This document shows positions 16,647 to 25,254 of a DNA stretch of 64,000 nucleotides, one piece after another. The position numbers and the translations under genes were made by a program. The notes under the pieces were generated by a model. It was not told the origin of the DNA and ran no database searches. It saw only the letters and a program-made list of their open reading frames with translations. The stretch is from Ramlibacter cellulosilyticus (GTDB lineage: Bacteria; Pseudomonadota; Gammaproteobacteria; Burkholderiales; Burkholderiaceae_C), in contig NZ_JACORT010000003.1 of NCBI RefSeq assembly GCF_014297465.1, positions 408,994 to 472,993 of the forward strand, in the 5' to 3' direction. The first letter of the stretch is position 1. Each line of letters begins with the position of its first letter.

Positions 16647-17714
16647 ATGCTTACGGCCACAGGGCGGCAGGGGCACGCCCAGCACTCCGCGGCTCCCGCA
16701 CGGGAGCCGGAGAGCGAGCCCGACTGGGCTGCGCTCAACCTGATCGGGGCCTCTGCGTCGTTCCGGCGCGTGCTTGCGTCCCTGTGCCAATGGTCGCGCG
16801 TGGACGCGACGGTGCTGATCGGCGGCGAAACGGGCACGGGCAAGGAACTCGCCGCCCGCGCCATCCACTACCTCGGCGCGCGGCAGGACGGGCCCTTCGT
16901 GCCGGTCAACTGCGGCGCGATCACCGACAGCCTGCTCGAGGCGGAGCTGTTCGGCCACGTCCGCGGCGCGTTCACCGACGCCAAGCAGGACGCCCGCGGC
17001 ATGATCGCGCTGGCGCAAGGCGGCACGCTGTTCCTCGACGAGGTGGACTCACTCAGCCCGCGCGCGCAGGCCGCGATCCTGCGCTTCGTCCAGGACCACA
17101 GCTACCGGCCCGTCGGCGGCGCGCGCTTCCAGTGCGGCGACGTGCGCGTCATTGCCGCGAGCAACGCCGACCTGGAAGCACTGGCCGCCGAAGGCCGCTT
17201 CCGCCGCGACCTCCTCTACCGCCTCAACCTGCTCACCGTGACGCTGCCGCCCTTGCGCGAGCGTGAAGGCGACGCGGTGCTGCTCGCGCGCGTCTTCACG
17301 GAACGCCTGTGCCGCCAGTACGGCGTGCCGCGCACGCTCGACGACGCCAGCCTTGCCGCGCTGCGGGCGGGGCAGCCCTGGCCCGGCAACGTGCGCGAGC
17401 TGGAGCATCGCGTGCACCGCGCCTTCCTCACCGCCCAGGGCCAGTCGATCACGCTGGGCCTTCCCCTTCCCGCCGGCTTCGCGCCGCTGCCCCGCGCCGG
17501 GACGACTGCGCCGTCGCCGATCGCCTTCGCGCGCGCCAAGGCGCAGGTGATCGCGGAATTCGAGCGCCGCTACGTGCTCGACCTCCTCGCCGAAGCGAAG
17601 GGCAACCTGAGCCTCGCCGCGCGCCTGGCCGGCAAGGAACGCAGCCGCTTCGGCAAGCTCGTGCGCAAGTACGGGCTGCAGCGCGACGCCGACGCGCGCC
17701 CGCCGCGGGACTGA
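16647..17714 (+). CDS. Sigma-54 dependent activator (AAA+ and HTH, no receiver)
   Basis: 355 residues. The AAA+ domain covers about residues 30-260: Walker A GETGTGKE at 60-67, the sigma-54 contact loop GAFTDA at 107-112 (a variant of GAFTGA that keeps F and T), Walker B GGTLFLDEVD, and PWPGNVRELEH. A Fis-like helix-turn-helix ends the protein (GNLSLAARLAGKERSRFGKL). There is no N-terminal receiver, GAF or PAS domain, so activity is probably set by expression or a partner protein rather than phosphorylation. A palindrome and a sigma-54 promoter lie directly downstream, before the injection-system operon, making it the likely pathway-specific activator. That link is inference. Confidence 0.88.
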   Translation: MLTATGRQGHAQHSAAPAREPESEPDWAALNLIGASASFRRVLASLCQWSRVDATVLIGGETGTGKELAARAIHYLGARQDGPFVPVNCGAITDSLLEAELFGHVRGAFTDAKQDARGMIALAQGGTLFLDEVDSLSPRAQAAILRFVQDHSYRPVGGARFQCGDVRVIAASNADLEALAAEGRFRRDLLYRLNLLTVTLPPLREREGDAVLLARVFTERLCRQYGVPRTLDDASLAALRAGQPWPGNVRELEHRVHRAFLTAQGQSITLGLPLPAGFAPLPRAGTTAPSPIAFARAKAQVIAEFERRYVLDLLAEAKGNLSLAARLAGKERSRFGKLVRKYGLQRDADARPPRD

Positions 17715-17732
17715 CGCAGCCCTCCCTTTCGT

Positions 17733-17761
17733 CGCACGGCCACCGGCCGTGGCTCCGTGCG
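17733..17761. promoter_or_regulatory. Palindrome, candidate upstream activating site
   Basis: CGCACGGCCAC (17733-17743) is complementary to 17749-17761 apart from a 2-nt bulge (CT). The site ends 100 bp upstream of the -24 element at 17861, inside the usual 80-200 bp range for enhancer sites of sigma-54 activators. It could alternatively be a terminator stem for the activator gene, but no U-tract follows. Confidence 0.5.
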
Positions 17762-17860
17762 TGCCGGCGAGGGCGCCGTCGCCCCAGGCGCGACGCAGGC
17801 GCCGCAGGGCCCACCGGCCCCACCCCGCACGCAAGTGCTTGATTCCGCAGCACTCCACCC

Positions 17861-17877
17861 CTGGTTCGCGTCTTGCA
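17861..17877 (+). promoter_or_regulatory. Sigma-54 (-24/-12) promoter of the injection-system operon
   Basis: CTGG at 17861-17864 and TTGCA at 17873-17877 are separated so that exactly 10 bp lie between the invariant GG and GC, the required spacing. The element directly precedes the first operon gene (17915) and directly follows a sigma-54 activator gene. Transcription would start near 17887. Confidence 0.7.
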
Positions 17878-17914
17878 GGAACACGACGCACAGGCACAGC
17901 TGACAGCGAATCCG

Positions 17915-18163
17915 ATGAGCCCGGCGCGACCCACCCCTGGCGAGGTTGCCGACGGCATCGAGAGCTACCTCGCGCAGCACCCGCGCGCCGCCGACACGGC
18001 CGCGGGCATCCAGCGATGGTGGCTCGCGCCGCGGTTCGGCGAAGTGCCCGTGGACCTGGTGCAAGAGGCGTTGCACGAACTCGAAAGGCGCGGCGTGGTG
18101 AGCAGGCACGAGCTGGCAGGGCAGGTGGTGTACCGGCGCTTCCGCAAGGGGCGGGGCGGCTGA
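17915..18163 (+). CDS. Small winged-helix-like protein, first gene of the eCIS operon
   Basis: 82 residues. The pattern (IESYLAQHP, then AAGIQRWWL, VDLVQEALHELERRGVVSR and VVYRR at the end) has the helix-helix-helix-wing layout of a small winged-helix domain. Similar short proteins stand at the head of other contractile-injection loci. It may be structural or regulatory; neither can be decided. The ATG was chosen over an upstream TTG that would lie inside the predicted promoter. Only 1 nt separates it from the DUF4255 gene. Confidence 0.7.
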   Translation: MSPARPTPGEVADGIESYLAQHPRAADTAAGIQRWWLAPRFGEVPVDLVQEALHELERRGVVSRHELAGQVVYRRFRKGRGG

Positions 18164-18164
18164 C

Positions 18165-18773
18165 ATGGCGACGCACCTCGCCATCGCCGCGGTCGCGCGC
18201 ACGGTGCTGCGCCTGCTGGAGCAGCAGTGCCCGCGCGACGAGTTCACCGGCACGCCTTCCTTCGCGCTGTACCAGAGCCACGACTTCGGCAACGCCGCGA
18301 TCAACGAAGGCTTCTCGCTGATGCTGTACCGCGTCGCGGTGAATCCCGGACGCAACCTCGCTCCGCGCCGCGCGGCGGACGGCCTGCGGCGGCGCCCCTC
18401 GCTGCCCGTGGACCTGCACTTCCTCCTCACGCCGTGGGCGGCCGAGGCCGAACGGCAACTGCGCCTGCTCGGATGGGCGATGCGCTTCCTGGAAGACAAC
18501 GCGATCCTCGCCGCCAACGAGCTGAACCACTCGCTGAGCCGCCGCGAGCTGCCGGTGTTCGAGCCCGACGAGACCGTGGAACTCAGTTGCGATCCGCCCG
18601 CGATCGCCGACTACCTCGGGCTGTGGGACAAGTACAAGGCCCGCTGGCAGACCTCCATCACCTACGTGGCGCGCATGGTGCGGCTCGACTCCGAGCTCGC
18701 GCTGCCCGAAGGCGGCCTCGTGCGCGTCCGCGACCTGCGCGTGGGCACCGAGCAGCTGGAGGAGAGCACGTGA
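18165..18773 (+). CDS. DUF4255 (Pvc16-like) tail-cap/terminator protein of the injection system
   Basis: 202 residues. The DUF4255 domain is recognised by the N-terminal VARTVLRLLEQ, the IN.GFSLMLYRVAVNPGRNL strand region and VDLHFLLTPWA...RLLGWAMRFLEDN. In characterised extracellular contractile systems (PVC, Afp) the homologue Pvc16/Afp16 caps the inner tube and helps terminate sheath assembly. It is one of the most diagnostic eCIS genes and lies here at the operon start, upstream of sheath and tube. Its stop overlaps the next GTG start. Confidence 0.88.
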   Translation: MATHLAIAAVARTVLRLLEQQCPRDEFTGTPSFALYQSHDFGNAAINEGFSLMLYRVAVNPGRNLAPRRAADGLRRRPSLPVDLHFLLTPWAAEAERQLRLLGWAMRFLEDNAILAANELNHSLSRRELPVFEPDETVELSCDPPAIADYLGLWDKYKARWQTSITYVARMVRLDSELALPEGGLVRVRDLRVGTEQLEEST

Positions 18774-19621
18774 GCGCCGAACCGCGCTTCCTCGTGCCGC
18801 GCCAGCTGCGGCCCGGCGCGGACCGCCTGGAGGTGTGGACGCCGTTCGCGGTGATGTTCCGCGACAGCTTCGACGGCCGCGTCGTCGCCGCCGGCCTCCG
18901 CGTGGAACTTTCGGATCCCGTCACGCGGCGGATGCAGGCGCTGGAGGCGAACACGCAAGGCATCTTCGTGGCGCACCGTCTGCCGCGCATCCGCCCGGAA
19001 GACGCGGACGCGTCGCCTTCGCCGCGGCGCGCCTTCGGCCTGCGCGTGCGCGACCTGCGCGGGCGCTTCCTGCCGCTGCGCCTCTCGCCCGAACTGCCCG
19101 TGGCGGGCCTGCTCGACCCCGACGGCCCGGCCTCGCCGCCGGCGGACCTCCCCTTCATCCCGCTGTACAGCGCTTCGACGCGCGGCCTCGGCGGTGGCGT
19201 CGGCCTGTTGCGTGCGCAGTTGCGGCGCGCCTCCGACCCCGACGCTCCCCTGTCCTGGGCGCGCGTGGAACTCTGGGCCGGCGTGCTGCGCCTCGGGGAG
19301 GGCCTCGCCGACGCCGGCGGCGAAGTGCTGCTGCCCTGCCACCTGCCGCCCCCGCGCGACCCGCCGCTGCACGGCTCGCCCCCCGAGCCCGATGCGGGCT
19401 TCGAACGCAATCGCTGGGACGTGCAACTGCGCGCGTACTGGGATCCGGCGCTCGCCGCCGAGCCCGTCCCGGACCTGCAGGCGGTGCGCGCGCAACCCGA
19501 AGTCCCGCTGCTGCGCAACGCAGGCTCGCCCCCCGAACCGCTGGGCGCGCTCGTGCTGCGGCCCGGCGCCACGCTCGTCGCGCGCAGCGACGCATCGTCG
19601 TTTCTCTTCGCCGGCGCATGA
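18770..19621 (+). CDS. eCIS operon protein of unknown function
   Basis: 283 residues starting at a GTG (18770) that overlaps the DUF4255 stop and has GGAGGA before it. I do not recognise a characterised family. The first about 110 residues look like a beta-sandwich (VWTPFAVMFRDSFDGRVVAAGLRVEL, a surface-domain-like opening), the middle is Pro-rich, and the C-terminal part ends in a short beta-rich tail. No signal peptide or membrane segment is present. Its position between cap and sheath genes suggests a particle-associated or assembly role. Composition matches neighbours, so it is an established operon member. Confidence 0.7.
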   Translation: MSAEPRFLVPRQLRPGADRLEVWTPFAVMFRDSFDGRVVAAGLRVELSDPVTRRMQALEANTQGIFVAHRLPRIRPEDADASPSPRRAFGLRVRDLRGRFLPLRLSPELPVAGLLDPDGPASPPADLPFIPLYSASTRGLGGGVGLLRAQLRRASDPDAPLSWARVELWAGVLRLGEGLADAGGEVLLPCHLPPPRDPPLHGSPPEPDAGFERNRWDVQLRAYWDPALAAEPVPDLQAVRAQPEVPLLRNAGSPPEPLGALVLRPGATLVARSDASSFLFAGA

Positions 19622-19654
19622 CGAGGCGCCGCAGACCCGAGAAGGAGAGCATCC

Positions 19655-21697
19655 ATGCCTGAATACCTGGCCCCGGGCGTCTTCGTGGAGGAGGTGTCCT
19701 TCCGCGCCAAGTCGATCGAAGGCGTCTCGACGACCACCACGGGCTTCATCGGCGCCGCGCGCTCCGGCCCCGTGCACCTGGAGCCGGACATCGTCACGAG
19801 CCTGGGCGATTTCGAGCAGGTCTACGGCGGCGGCGACGAGCTCGTGTTCAGCGACGCGGGGCGCACGCCCAACTTCCTGTGGCACGCGGTGCGCGCCTTC
19901 TTCACGGAAGGCGGCAAGCGGCTCTACGTCTCGCGCGTGTTCCAGGCGGGCGGCGCGGCGGAAGGCGAGCCGGCGCAGCTGTACGAGCCGATCACGGCCG
20001 GCGGCGAACTGTCCGTGCCGGCGCCGACGGGTACCGGCGACGCGCTGCGCTATGCCGACGGGCACGCGCGCGTGGTGGACCTCGCCTCGCGCGGCGTGAT
20101 GGTGCGGGCCCGCCACCCCGGAGCCGTCGGCAACTGGCGCGTGCGCTTCACGTTGCGGGGGCGCGCGAACATCCTCGGCGCGGCCGTCGACCCGGTGAGC
20201 CGCGCGCGGCGTACGACGGTGGGGGCGTTGGCCCACCGCGACCTGGTGTGGGTCCGGGACATCACGAGTCCCGCCATCGAAGGCGACCTCGGCCGCTTCC
20301 ACATCGCACTCTGGAACGAGGACACGGCCACGTGGTCCTTCGAGCCGGTGGAGAGCGGCTCGCCGCCGAGCGCGCCCTCCGGCACGCCGACGCTGGACGA
20401 ACTGTTCCCCGATCCTTCGCCGGCCGCCGGCGACACGCTGCGCGTCGTGACCCTCTCCATCACGCTGCTGTCGCGGGACGGTACGCGCGAGCTCGCGACC
20501 TGGTCGGACCTGCCGCTCGACCCCTCGCACCGACAGGGCGCCGGGCTCGATTCCGTGTTCGACCGCTTCGCCACGTCACCGGCGTCCGCCGCCGACGCGC
20601 GCCTGCTGCCGCTGGTGATCGCGCGCGACGGCACGCAGGTGGGCGACGCGGCGGACGTCCTCTCGGTGCTGTTCGACGGGGACGCGCTGCCCCTGCTGCA
20701 GCCCTCCGAGACCGAGCGCCTGCGCAACGTGTCGGTGGAGGACAAGCTCACCATGGGCGTGTCCGCCGATTTCCTGCTCGAAGGCGGGCACGACGGCGAA
20801 CGCCCCGCGGCCGGCGACTATGAAGGCGCGGCGGACCCGCGGCGGTCCTACTCGCTCGGCCTGCGGCAGTTCGAGGACATCGAGGACATCTCCATCGTCG
20901 CGGCGCCGGGCTACACCTGGGACTACGCGAACTACGACGAGGACGCGGACGCCATCCAGGGCCTGCTGATCGCGCATGCCGAGCGCATGCGCTACCGCAT
21001 CGCCGTCCTGGACAGCGCGGAGGGACAGACGATCGCGGAAGTGCGCGACATGCGCGCGCGCATCGACTCGAAGTACGCCGCGCTGTACTACCCGTGGGTC
21101 ACCGTGCTCGACCCGGTCACGCGCAACGAGATCGACCTGCCCCCCAGCGGCTTCGTCGCGGGCATCTACGCGCGCAACGACGTCGACCGCGGCGTCTACA
21201 AGGCGCCGGCCAACGAGGTGGTGCGGCTGGCGCTCGGCTTCGAGACGCTCCTGAACAAGGGCCAGCAGGAGGTCCTCAATCCCGAAGGCATCAACTGCTT
21301 CCGCTTCTTCGAGGGCCGCGGCATGCGCCTGTGGGGCGCGCGCACGATCAGCTCGGACCCGGAGTGGAAGTACGTCAACGTGCGGCGCTACTTCGCGTAC
21401 CTGGAGCGGTCCATCGACAAGGGCACGCAGTGGGCCGTGTTCGAGCCCAACGGCGAGCAGCTCTGGGCGAACGTGCGCCGCACCGTCGAGGACTTCCTCC
21501 TCAACGAATGGCAAAGCGGCGCGCTGCTCGGGGACAAGCCGGAGAAGGCGTTCTTCGTGCGCTGCGACCGGTCGACCATGACGCAGAACGACCTGGACAA
21601 CGGGCGGCTGATCTGCCTCATCGGGGTCGCGCCGCTCAAGCCCGCCGAGTTCGTGATCTTCCGCATCGGCCAGTGGACGGCCGACCGCAAGGTCTGA
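19655..21697 (+). CDS. Contractile tail sheath protein 1
   Basis: 680 residues. The N-terminus is the standard sheath opening (PEYLAPGVFVEEVSFR, then IEGVSTTTTGFIGAAR), and the C-terminal sheath domain is clear (FEDIEDISIVAAPGYTWD, IDLPPSGFVAGIYARNDVDRGVYKAPANE, NCFRFFEGRGMRLWGARTISSDPEWKYVNVRRYFAYLERSI-like order). It would polymerise around the tube and contract on triggering. It is longer than minimal sheaths; residues of about 110-330 form an inserted domain that would face outward. A GAAGGAGAG ribosome site precedes the ATG. The tube gene follows after 24 nt. Confidence 0.95.
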   Translation: MPEYLAPGVFVEEVSFRAKSIEGVSTTTTGFIGAARSGPVHLEPDIVTSLGDFEQVYGGGDELVFSDAGRTPNFLWHAVRAFFTEGGKRLYVSRVFQAGGAAEGEPAQLYEPITAGGELSVPAPTGTGDALRYADGHARVVDLASRGVMVRARHPGAVGNWRVRFTLRGRANILGAAVDPVSRARRTTVGALAHRDLVWVRDITSPAIEGDLGRFHIALWNEDTATWSFEPVESGSPPSAPSGTPTLDELFPDPSPAAGDTLRVVTLSITLLSRDGTRELATWSDLPLDPSHRQGAGLDSVFDRFATSPASAADARLLPLVIARDGTQVGDAADVLSVLFDGDALPLLQPSETERLRNVSVEDKLTMGVSADFLLEGGHDGERPAAGDYEGAADPRRSYSLGLRQFEDIEDISIVAAPGYTWDYANYDEDADAIQGLLIAHAERMRYRIAVLDSAEGQTIAEVRDMRARIDSKYAALYYPWVTVLDPVTRNEIDLPPSGFVAGIYARNDVDRGVYKAPANEVVRLALGFETLLNKGQQEVLNPEGINCFRFFEGRGMRLWGARTISSDPEWKYVNVRRYFAYLERSIDKGTQWAVFEPNGEQLWANVRRTVEDFLLNEWQSGALLGDKPEKAFFVRCDRSTMTQNDLDNGRLICLIGVAPLKPAEFVIFRIGQWTADRKV

Positions 21698-21721
21698 TCC
21701 CCGCCACGACAGGAGAAGGCC

Positions 21722-22174
21722 ATGGCCGTCCAGAGAGAGCGCCCTTACGTGCAGTTCAACTTCCTGGTGGACCTGGGCACGGGCACCACCGACGGGCCCG
21801 ACGCGGGCTTCCAGGAAGTGAGCGGCGTCGGCATGGAGGTGACCGTCGCGGAATACCGCAACGGCAACAGCCGCGAGAACAGCGTGATGAAGGTGACCGG
21901 CTTGAACAAGTCCACCGATGTCACCATGAAGCGCGGCGTGATCGGATCGCTGTCGCTCTATGCCTGGCTCAACCAGATCCGCAACGGCGACCAGAACGCG
22001 CTGCGCACCGTCACCATCCAGCTGCAGAACGAGGACCACACCCAGGTGGTGCAGACCTGGAAGCTGCTGCGTGCCCGCATCATCAAGCACACCAGCGGCC
22101 CCTTCAACGCCAAGGGCACCGACGTGGCGATGGAAGAACTGGTGCTGGCCTACGAGCGGCTCGAGATGGAGTGA
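21722..22174 (+). CDS. Inner tube protein 1 (gp19/Pvc1-like)
   Basis: 150 residues, the usual tube length. Features of the T4 gp19-like/Hcp-like tube fold are visible: FNFLVDLG near the start, GFQEVSGVGMEV, the VTGLNKSTDVTMKRGV strand-turn and a C-terminal VAMEELVLAYERL. It stacks as hexamers inside the sheath. It sits between two sheath genes, as in PVC-type loci. A second, divergent copy lies at 24799. Confidence 0.93.
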   Translation: MAVQRERPYVQFNFLVDLGTGTTDGPDAGFQEVSGVGMEVTVAEYRNGNSRENSVMKVTGLNKSTDVTMKRGVIGSLSLYAWLNQIRNGDQNALRTVTIQLQNEDHTQVVQTWKLLRARIIKHTSGPFNAKGTDVAMEELVLAYERLEME

Positions 22175-22178
22175 AGCC

Positions 22179-24797
22179 GTGAGCCTGCAGCCGCCGCGCC
22201 GCCTGCCGGGCGTCCGTTTCGAAGTGCCGCCCCCGGCGCTCGACGAAGCCCTGCCGCGCATGGACATCGCGTTCTTCGTCGGCTTCGCCACGCGCGGGCC
22301 GCTGGTGCGCGCGGTCGCGGTGGAGAGCCTGGCGGAGTTCGAGGCGGTGTACGGCACGGGCATCGCCCTGGCGCGCGACCGCGACACGCGCGAGCCCGTG
22401 TCCGGGCTGCTGCATCCGTGCGTGCGCAGCTTCTTCAGCCAGGGCGGGCGGCGGTGCTGGATCCTGCGGGTGGCGGGCGCGTCGGTCGAAGCCTCCATGT
22501 TCCCGGTACCGGGCATGCTGCTGGCGACCCCGCGCGAAGGCGGGCAGGGCTGGCAGTTCGCACCCGCATCCTTGCGGGCTGCGACGCCGGGCAGCGGCGC
22601 CGACACGCTGCGCGTCGCGGCGCGCACCGAAACGCTGGTGCTGCGCGTGCGGCCCGTGGAGGGCGATGCGGAAGCACTGTCGCTCTCCACGACGGCCGCT
22701 GCCGCGGCGCAGTTGCAGGCTGGCGACCTGTTGCGCGTCGAGCGCGATGGCGTGCGGCTGCATGCGCGCGTCGAGGGGATCGGGACCTCCGCAGGGCTGG
22801 CCGTTGTGCGGCTGCGCAGCCTGTGCGCGCTGCAGCCGCTGGTGCAAGGCTCTCCCGCAGCGGACGACGGGTCCTCCTGGATCGACGAGGCCGGGCTCTT
22901 GCACGTGCGTGACCGCCTGGCGGGCGCGATGCCGCAGCTCGGCGAAGTGCTGCCGCTCGGCGATCCGCTCGCGCCGTCCGCCTGGTTCGCGCTCACGCAA
23001 GCGGAGGTGGTGGAAACGGCCACGCGCGACCGCGCGGCGCTGGTCGAACTGCAAGGTCCTGCATGGGAAGAGGCCGACGTCGCGCCGCTCGTACAGGCGT
23101 GGTGCGCCGCGGGCGAAGAGCGCGTCGCGCAGGTGCTGCGCGTGCAGTTGCAGGTGCGCGAAGGCAGCGCGGTGCAGGCCTTGTCGCCCGTGCTGCGCAG
23201 TGCCCCTGGCGCGTCCGGCCTCGATGCGGTCTTCCCCCTGGTCGCTCCCGCGTCGCCCGACGAGAGCCTCTGGCTGCCCTTGCTGGACCTCCCGGGATTC
23301 TCTCCCTTCGTCGCACCCTGGCCGCGCGAGCGCTCCGCGCTGGAACGCGATGGCCTCGCGGATTTCTCGTGGCATGTCTTCGCGGAGCCGGCACTCGCCG
23401 GCTACGCGAGCGACGTGCTGGCGGACCGCGCCGAGGCGCTGCTGCTCGCCGGCGGCGAGCCCCGGCCCTTGCGCGGCATGCACGCGCTCTTCGGCGGCGC
23501 CGGCGCCGAACTCGTCGACGAGCCGACCTTGCTCGCCATCCCGGATGCCGTGCATCCCGGCTGGATCCCGGCCCCGGAGGTCGTGGCCTGGGAAGAAGGC
23601 GAAGCGTTCCCCGATCCGGAGCCGCCGGCCGCGGGACCTTTCGCCGATTGCGCCGCCGAACCGCTGCCCGCGCCGTCCTTCGAGCGCGGCGCCGACCCCG
23701 ATGCGGCGGGCGGCTTCACCTTGTACTGGACCGACGTGGAGACGGGTGCGACCTACGTGCTGGAAGAAGCCTCCGATCCATCGTTCGCCGCCGCCACGAT
23801 CCTCCAGGAAGCCCTCGCGAGCCGCTACACCGCCGTCGAACGCCCCGGCGGTTCGTACCACTTCCGCGTGCGCGCGGTGCTCGGGCCGCGCCGCAGCGGC
23901 TGGTCGCGCCCGGTGCGCATCACCGTGGGCGAGACGGGCTTCGTGACGAAGCCCTGGCGCTCCGACGAACTGCTCGCCATCCACCGCCTGATGCTGCGCA
24001 GCGCGGCGGGCCGCGGCGACGTGCTGGCGGTGCTCGCCTTGCCCGCGCACTTCGACCGCACGCAGGCCATCGCGCATGCGGACGCCCTGCGCGAGCCGCA
24101 CCCCGCGGGCGGCCCGGTGCATCCCCCCGCGCTCGGCGAGGACGAGGCGCGCGCGCTCTCCCACGGCGCGCTGTACCACCCGTGGCTGGTGATCGTCCGC
24201 GACCGCGAGGTGCTGCGCTTCCCGCCCGATGGCGCCGTCTGCGGCCAGCTTGCCGGCAGCGCGCTGCGGCGCGGCGCCTGGATCGCCGTCGCCAACCAGC
24301 CGCTGCGCGACGTCGTCGCGCTGCTGCCCGCCGCGCTCGCACCCGACACGCCGCAGCGCCAGGCGCTGCTGGACGCGCAGGTGAACCTGGTGCGCAATGC
24401 GCCCCACGGCATCGTGCTCTCGACCGCCGACACGCTGACCCCCGACGCGCCCTGGCGTCCCGTCAACGTGCGGCGCCTGATGGCGCTGCTGCGCCGTTCG
24501 GCCCTGAAGCGCGGCGTCACCTATGTGTTCGAACCGAACGGCCCGGCGCTGCGGCGCACGGTGGAGCGTGCCTTCGGCGCGATGCTCGACCTGCTGTTCC
24601 GGCGCGGGGCCTTCGCGGGCACGCGCGCGGACGCCGCCTACCGCGTCGACGCGGGCGAGACCCTCAACACGCGGCAGCGCGCCGATGCCGGCCAGTTCTG
24701 GGTGGAGCTGCAAGTGGCACCGGCGCTGCCGCTCGAATTCCTCACCGTCCGCGTGGTGCGCGAAGGCGACCGCGTGGCTTCGCGCGAGGTGCACTGA
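22179..24797 (+). CDS. Large second sheath-like protein with FN3-like insert
   Basis: 872 residues starting at GTG 22179, 4 nt after the tube stop. The N-terminal about 110 residues mirror a sheath N-terminus (LPGVRFEVPPPA, MDIAFFVGFATRGPL, EFEAVYG), and the C-terminal about 180 residues mirror the sheath core (VNVRRLMALLRRSALKRGVTYVFEPNG). The roughly 500 residues between are an insertion. At about residues 505-588 an FN3-like beta-sandwich is visible (FTLYWTDVETGATYVLEEAS, then YHFRVRAV and WSRPVRITV). Being fused in the surface-exposed part, it may decorate the particle or form the special first or last sheath ring. Twice the length of ordinary sheaths; function inferred from context. Confidence 0.82.
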   Translation: MSLQPPRRLPGVRFEVPPPALDEALPRMDIAFFVGFATRGPLVRAVAVESLAEFEAVYGTGIALARDRDTREPVSGLLHPCVRSFFSQGGRRCWILRVAGASVEASMFPVPGMLLATPREGGQGWQFAPASLRAATPGSGADTLRVAARTETLVLRVRPVEGDAEALSLSTTAAAAAQLQAGDLLRVERDGVRLHARVEGIGTSAGLAVVRLRSLCALQPLVQGSPAADDGSSWIDEAGLLHVRDRLAGAMPQLGEVLPLGDPLAPSAWFALTQAEVVETATRDRAALVELQGPAWEEADVAPLVQAWCAAGEERVAQVLRVQLQVREGSAVQALSPVLRSAPGASGLDAVFPLVAPASPDESLWLPLLDLPGFSPFVAPWPRERSALERDGLADFSWHVFAEPALAGYASDVLADRAEALLLAGGEPRPLRGMHALFGGAGAELVDEPTLLAIPDAVHPGWIPAPEVVAWEEGEAFPDPEPPAAGPFADCAAEPLPAPSFERGADPDAAGGFTLYWTDVETGATYVLEEASDPSFAAATILQEALASRYTAVERPGGSYHFRVRAVLGPRRSGWSRPVRITVGETGFVTKPWRSDELLAIHRLMLRSAAGRGDVLAVLALPAHFDRTQAIAHADALREPHPAGGPVHPPALGEDEARALSHGALYHPWLVIVRDREVLRFPPDGAVCGQLAGSALRRGAWIAVANQPLRDVVALLPAALAPDTPQRQALLDAQVNLVRNAPHGIVLSTADTLTPDAPWRPVNVRRLMALLRRSALKRGVTYVFEPNGPALRRTVERAFGAMLDLLFRRGAFAGTRADAAYRVDAGETLNTRQRADAGQFWVELQVAPALPLEFLTVRVVREGDRVASREVH

Positions 24798-24798
24798 C

Positions 24799-25254
24799 AT
24801 GGCCGCGACGCCTTTCACCTCGTTCAACTTCGCGGTCGAGATCGTGCCGGACGGCGCCTCGTCGCCGCTGGTGAGCGCCGCGTTCGCGGAGTGCGACGGC
24901 CTCGAGATGGGCATGGACGTGAAGACCATCCGCGAAGGCGGCAGCAACGACCGGCAGGTGCGCCTCGCCGGGCCCGCGACCTTCGGGCAGCTCACGCTCA
25001 AGCGCGGGATGACCGCGGCGAGCCTGCAGCTGTGGAAGTGGATGGCCGACAGCGTCGCCGATCCGGGCCTGCGCGCGCAGGCCGAGGTGGTGCTCTACGC
25101 AGCGGACGGCAGCACCGAGCGCGCCCGCGTGGTGCTGGAGCGCTGCCTGCCGGTGAAGCTGAAGGTGCCGGCCCTGAACGCGAAGGACGGCGGGGTGGCG
25201 GTCGAGGAACTGCAGCTCGCCTACGAGTGCTTCACCGTCAAGGCAGGAGGCTGA
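24799..25254 (+). CDS. Inner tube protein 2 (gp19/Pvc5-like)
   Basis: 151 residues with the same fold signature as the first tube protein: FTSFNFAVEIV, FAECDGLEMGMDVKTIREGG, VRLAGPATFGQLTLKRGM and a C-terminal VAVEELQLAYECF. The phrase 'GGSN' and the PATFGQ-LKRGM block are typical for the baseplate-proximal tube of this tail type. Likely the tube ring joining spike hub to main tube. It overlaps nothing: 1 nt after the sheath-2 stop, and it abuts the LysM gene with no gap. Confidence 0.92.
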   Translation: MAATPFTSFNFAVEIVPDGASSPLVSAAFAECDGLEMGMDVKTIREGGSNDRQVRLAGPATFGQLTLKRGMTAASLQLWKWMADSVADPGLRAQAEVVLYAADGSTERARVVLERCLPVKLKVPALNAKDGGVAVEELQLAYECFTVKAGG

